A DNA stretch of 24,915 bases from an uncultured Clostridia bacterium (GTDB lineage Bacteria; Bacillota; Clostridia; Oscillospirales; Ruminococcaceae): assembly GCA_946613705.1 (NCBI GenBank), contig CAMOFU010000007.1:1-24915 (forward strand), given 5' to 3'. Positions 22,917 to 24,915 of this stretch are shown here, piece by piece (positions within the stretch are counted from its first letter, which is position 1; every line of letters begins with the position of its first letter). The translations under genes and the position numbers were made by a program. The notes beneath the pieces are model-generated. The model saw nothing but the letters and a program-made list of their open reading frames with translations, searched no databases and had not been told where the DNA came from.

Positions 22917-23291
22917 ATGAAGATCACATCGTTCAACCCGCTGATAGTTACAAAGAATGCAGAGGAGACCATCAAGTTCTTTGAGGAGCTGGGATTTGAG
23001 AGAAGGCATCAGAAGACGGGCATCAACGGCAAGGATATCACCACTGTTTCGATGAAGGATGCAAACGGCTTCCGCGTTGATGTCACCAAGGCCGATGTAC
23101 CGCAGGATATATCCACGATAAGAATGAACGTCCGCGATTTTGACGAGGCATATGAGTTCCTGACTGCCAACGGCTTTAAGAATGCTCAGGGCGACAGAGT
23201 GACGGACACGGGCTCTTCAAAGGCTACGATGATGGTATCGCCGTCGGGCTTTGCTATCAATCTGATCGAGCACATAAGAAAAGAGGGCTGA
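22917..23291 (+). CDS. VOC-superfamily protein, copy 3
   Basis: A 124-residue protein starting MKITSFNPLIVTKNAEETIKF, with FEELGFERRH, MKDANGFRVDV, NVRDFDEAYEFL and SPSGFAINLIEH. It begins 18 bases after copy 2 behind AAGGAG and ends at a terminator, closing the three-gene operon. Retention of three intact tandem copies suggests either dosage, related ligands, or a heteromer, since VOC proteins often dimerise. No substrate can be named. Confidence 0.82.
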   Translation: MKITSFNPLIVTKNAEETIKFFEELGFERRHQKTGINGKDITTVSMKDANGFRVDVTKADVPQDISTIRMNVRDFDEAYEFLTANGFKNAQGDRVTDTGSSKATMMVSPSGFAINLIEHIRKEG

Positions 23292-23297
23292 CAGATC

Positions 23298-23332
23298 ACA
23301 GCCTGTCCGCGGAGAACGGGCAGGCTGTTTTT
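23298..23332 (+). terminator. Terminator of the VOC operon
   Basis: An 11-base stem with one wobble (23298-23308 with 23318-23328) followed by T5 (23328-23332), seven bases after the copy 3 stop. Confidence 0.85.
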
Positions 23333-23362
23333 AATTTTCTGCCGCAAAGAAAGGGAGAAGCT

Positions 23363-24808
23363 ATGAACCTACTTGAAGAAGCAATAATCTATTCCACTGT
23401 TATGTATCAGGGCAAGGTGCGGAAGATAAACAATTCGCCGTTTATCCTTCACCCGCTGGAGGTAGCGCAGATACTTTCGGCTATGACAGATGATATGGAG
23501 ATAATCGCAGCGGGAGTGCTGCATGATATCGTAGAGGATACCGACGGAACGCTGAGGGAGATCGAAAAGCGCTTCGGTGAAAGGGTCGCCGATCTGGTCG
23601 ATTCCGAGACAGAGAAGGATATCCCGGGGGAGGACAGGGCTGCGTCGTGGCAGAGGCGCAAGGAGGAGAGCCTTGTAAAGCTGAAGGCGAGCACCGATGT
23701 CGGTGTCAAGATGCTCTGGCTGGCGGATAAGCTGTCCAATCTGCGTTCGCTTGCGGGCGCATACGGCGAAATGGGTGACAAGATATGGGATCAACTGCAC
23801 CAGAAGGATCCGAGCCGTCACAAGTGGTACTACAGGACGGTGGCGGAGTATGTCGAGATGCAGCTCAACAAGACAGGTGCCTACAAGGAGTATATCGACC
23901 GTATAAACTACATCTGGCCGGGGACCTTTGACACCTCAAAGACCAAGTACAAGGAATACCGCAAGATAGATGTTTCGGGCTGCGAACGCATAGGCAAGGG
24001 TGCCAAGGCAGAGGTCTACCGTTATGATGACGAGCTGATAGTAAAGGTATACAACGAGAAAAACACCTACAGGGACGTTGAGCGTGAGATAGCGCTTGCA
24101 AGGAGCGTTTTCGTGCTTGGTCTGCCGACGGCTATATCCTTCGGCATAGTATCGGTCGGGAAGGGCTACGGAGCTATGTTTGAGCTGATAGATGCCAAGA
24201 CCATTTCCGAGCTCATAGCAAGGAATCCCGAGCACACCGATTACTATGCGGGCATGATGGCGGATATCGCCCGACAGATACATACGACTGCTCCCGATGA
24301 CGTTAAGCTTTTCCCGAGCGGCCGCGCCTATATGGAGAACTGGATAAAAAGGGCAGGGCTGGACGCGGAGCTCGAGAAGAAGCTCTATGAAAAGACAGCC
24401 GCGCTCCCCGAGCCTAAATTCCTTGTTCACGGCGATCTTCACACGGGAAACGTGTTCCTTTGCAACAATGAGCCGATGTTCATAGACGTTGACAGAATGG
24501 CTGTGGGCGACCCGATCGCAGACATCAGCAGTATGTATCTGTTCTATGTCGGCTATGCTGAGCTCGACCCGAAGATCATAGAGGATTTCATGGGTATCAC
24601 TATACAGACGGCTGCTGAGTTTTATAAATGCTTTATCAGGCATTACCTGCATACAGACGATGAGGCAGAGATCGAAAGGACTGACAGGGATGCAGCTTTA
24701 TGGGCATATGTCAGGCTGATAGGTCAGATGAAGAAGAAGCCGATGTCTGACAGGGAAAAGGCTGCGGCGGAGCGGCTCACCGAGAAGATACGTTCGCTGA
24801 TCGGGTGA
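23363..24808 (+). CDS. Fusion of RelA/SpoT-type HD hydrolase and APH/choline-kinase-like domain
   Basis: A 481-residue two-domain protein. The N-terminal part (about 1-185) is an HD domain of the (p)ppGpp hydrolase kind (as in SpoT and MESH1): His30 in ILHP, His54-Asp55, Glu58-Asp59 (HDIVEDTDGT), FGERV, and Asp122 with Asn126 (ADKLSNLR). No synthetase or TGS domain follows. The C-terminal part (about 200-481) is an aminoglycoside/choline-kinase-like domain: IGKGAKAEVYR loop (210-220), Lys228, catalytic HGDLHTGN (His356, Asp358, Asn363) and metal-binding Asp375/Asp377 (IDVDR). Both active sites look intact. It may couple alarmone or nucleotide hydrolysis to phosphorylation of a small molecule; the true substrates are unknown. 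It has a GGGAG ribosome site and stands alone between two terminators. Confidence 0.88.
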   Translation: MNLLEEAIIYSTVMYQGKVRKINNSPFILHPLEVAQILSAMTDDMEIIAAGVLHDIVEDTDGTLREIEKRFGERVADLVDSETEKDIPGEDRAASWQRRKEESLVKLKASTDVGVKMLWLADKLSNLRSLAGAYGEMGDKIWDQLHQKDPSRHKWYYRTVAEYVEMQLNKTGAYKEYIDRINYIWPGTFDTSKTKYKEYRKIDVSGCERIGKGAKAEVYRYDDELIVKVYNEKNTYRDVEREIALARSVFVLGLPTAISFGIVSVGKGYGAMFELIDAKTISELIARNPEHTDYYAGMMADIARQIHTTAPDDVKLFPSGRAYMENWIKRAGLDAELEKKLYEKTAALPEPKFLVHGDLHTGNVFLCNNEPMFIDVDRMAVGDPIADISSMYLFYVGYAELDPKIIEDFMGITIQTAAEFYKCFIRHYLHTDDEAEIERTDRDAALWAYVRLIGQMKKKPMSDREKAAAERLTEKIRSLIG

Positions 24809-24812
24809 ACGT

Positions 24813-24855
24813 AAAAAAGGCAATACCGAACGGTCACTGTACGGTATTGCCTTTT
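24813..24855. terminator. Bidirectional terminator, GGCAATACCG family (copy B)
   Basis: Arms AAAAGGCAATACCG (24815-24828) and CGGTATTGCCTTTT (24842-24855) with a 13-base loop, A6 on the left and TTTT on the right. It can terminate the + strand HD-kinase gene and a convergent - strand gene. Confidence 0.85.
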
Positions 24856-24856
24856 C

Positions 24857-24915
24857 TTATCTTATTTTATGCCTGTCGGTCATTGCTTCTTCACGGAGCG
24901 GTCCGTACCCGTCGG
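24857..24915 (-). CDS. Partial 3' end of a convergent gene at the window edge
   Basis: On the - strand an open frame enters from the right edge and ends at TAA 24859-24857, giving 18 residues (DGYGPLREEAMTDRHKIR). The stop lies directly before a terminator with a T6 tail on that strand, which supports a real gene end. It is too short to name a family. Confidence 0.4.
   Translation of the reverse strand, partial: DGYGPLREEAMTDRHKIR

Noticed and set aside
22131..23291. Bleomycin- or fosfomycin-resistance genes
   Set aside because: Only the VOC fold can be supported; the specific ligand and metal residues of resistance proteins are not visible.

Overview
Likely source: a Gram-positive clostridial gut or rumen bacterium of the Ruminococcus type (Oscillospiraceae). 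This is inferred from AGGAGG-type ribosome sites, consensus TTGACA/TATAAT promoters with 17-base spacers, lipoprotein signal peptides, a moderately high G+C content and the protein families present. I could not run a search to confirm the genus.

Region 1 (about 300-14,890, + strand) is the core of the window: one very compact gene train, probably a single transcription unit. A promoter (302-330) and a structured leader with a terminator-like hairpin precede an FTR1 iron permease carrying a C-terminal TM2 domain. Next come a P19/Tp34-type metal-binding lipoprotein, a DUF2318 membrane protein with a Cys4 site, two FtsX/MacB-like permeases and their ATPase. This is the gene set of the Campylobacter p19 / E. 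coli FetMP type of iron uptake locus. Here it continues without a break into an FMN-binding lipoprotein with a covalent flavinylation motif, an unknown membrane-anchored protein, and a complete succinate dehydrogenase/fumarate reductase-like trio: a four-histidine cytochrome b, an FAD subunit without the covalent-FAD histidine, and an Fe-S subunit. The same run ends with a transglutaminase-like lipoprotein, a DUF4418 membrane protein and a second FtsX-type ABC transporter. The most interesting reading is an iron acquisition system with its own electron wire across the membrane: SDH/FRD-like complex to flavolipoprotein to the Fe/Cu site of P19/FTR1. That wiring is inference; the gene order and motifs are visible.

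Region 2 (about 14,850-19,670, - strand): a bidirectional terminator, then a membrane-anchored serine hydrolase of the class A beta-lactamase fold, an HD-GYP c-di-GMP phosphodiesterase, a WYL-domain regulator, an LRAT-domain protein and a 54-residue zinc-ribbon protein.

Region 3 (about 19,760-21,910): a Xre-type repressor and a four-helix membrane protein on the - strand, whose promoter is covered by a cluster of TGTGA-N8-TCAC inverted repeats. Divergent from it is a bacterial poly(ADP-ribose) glycohydrolase-like macrodomain protein.

Region 4 (about 21,910-24,915): a perfect consensus promoter drives three tandem VOC-fold paralogues. A fusion of a RelA/SpoT-type HD hydrolase domain with an APH/choline-kinase-like domain follows, and then the tail of a convergent gene at the window edge. 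Hairpins sharing the stem GGCAAyACCG recur three times (17,768; 19,806; 24,813) at gene ends.
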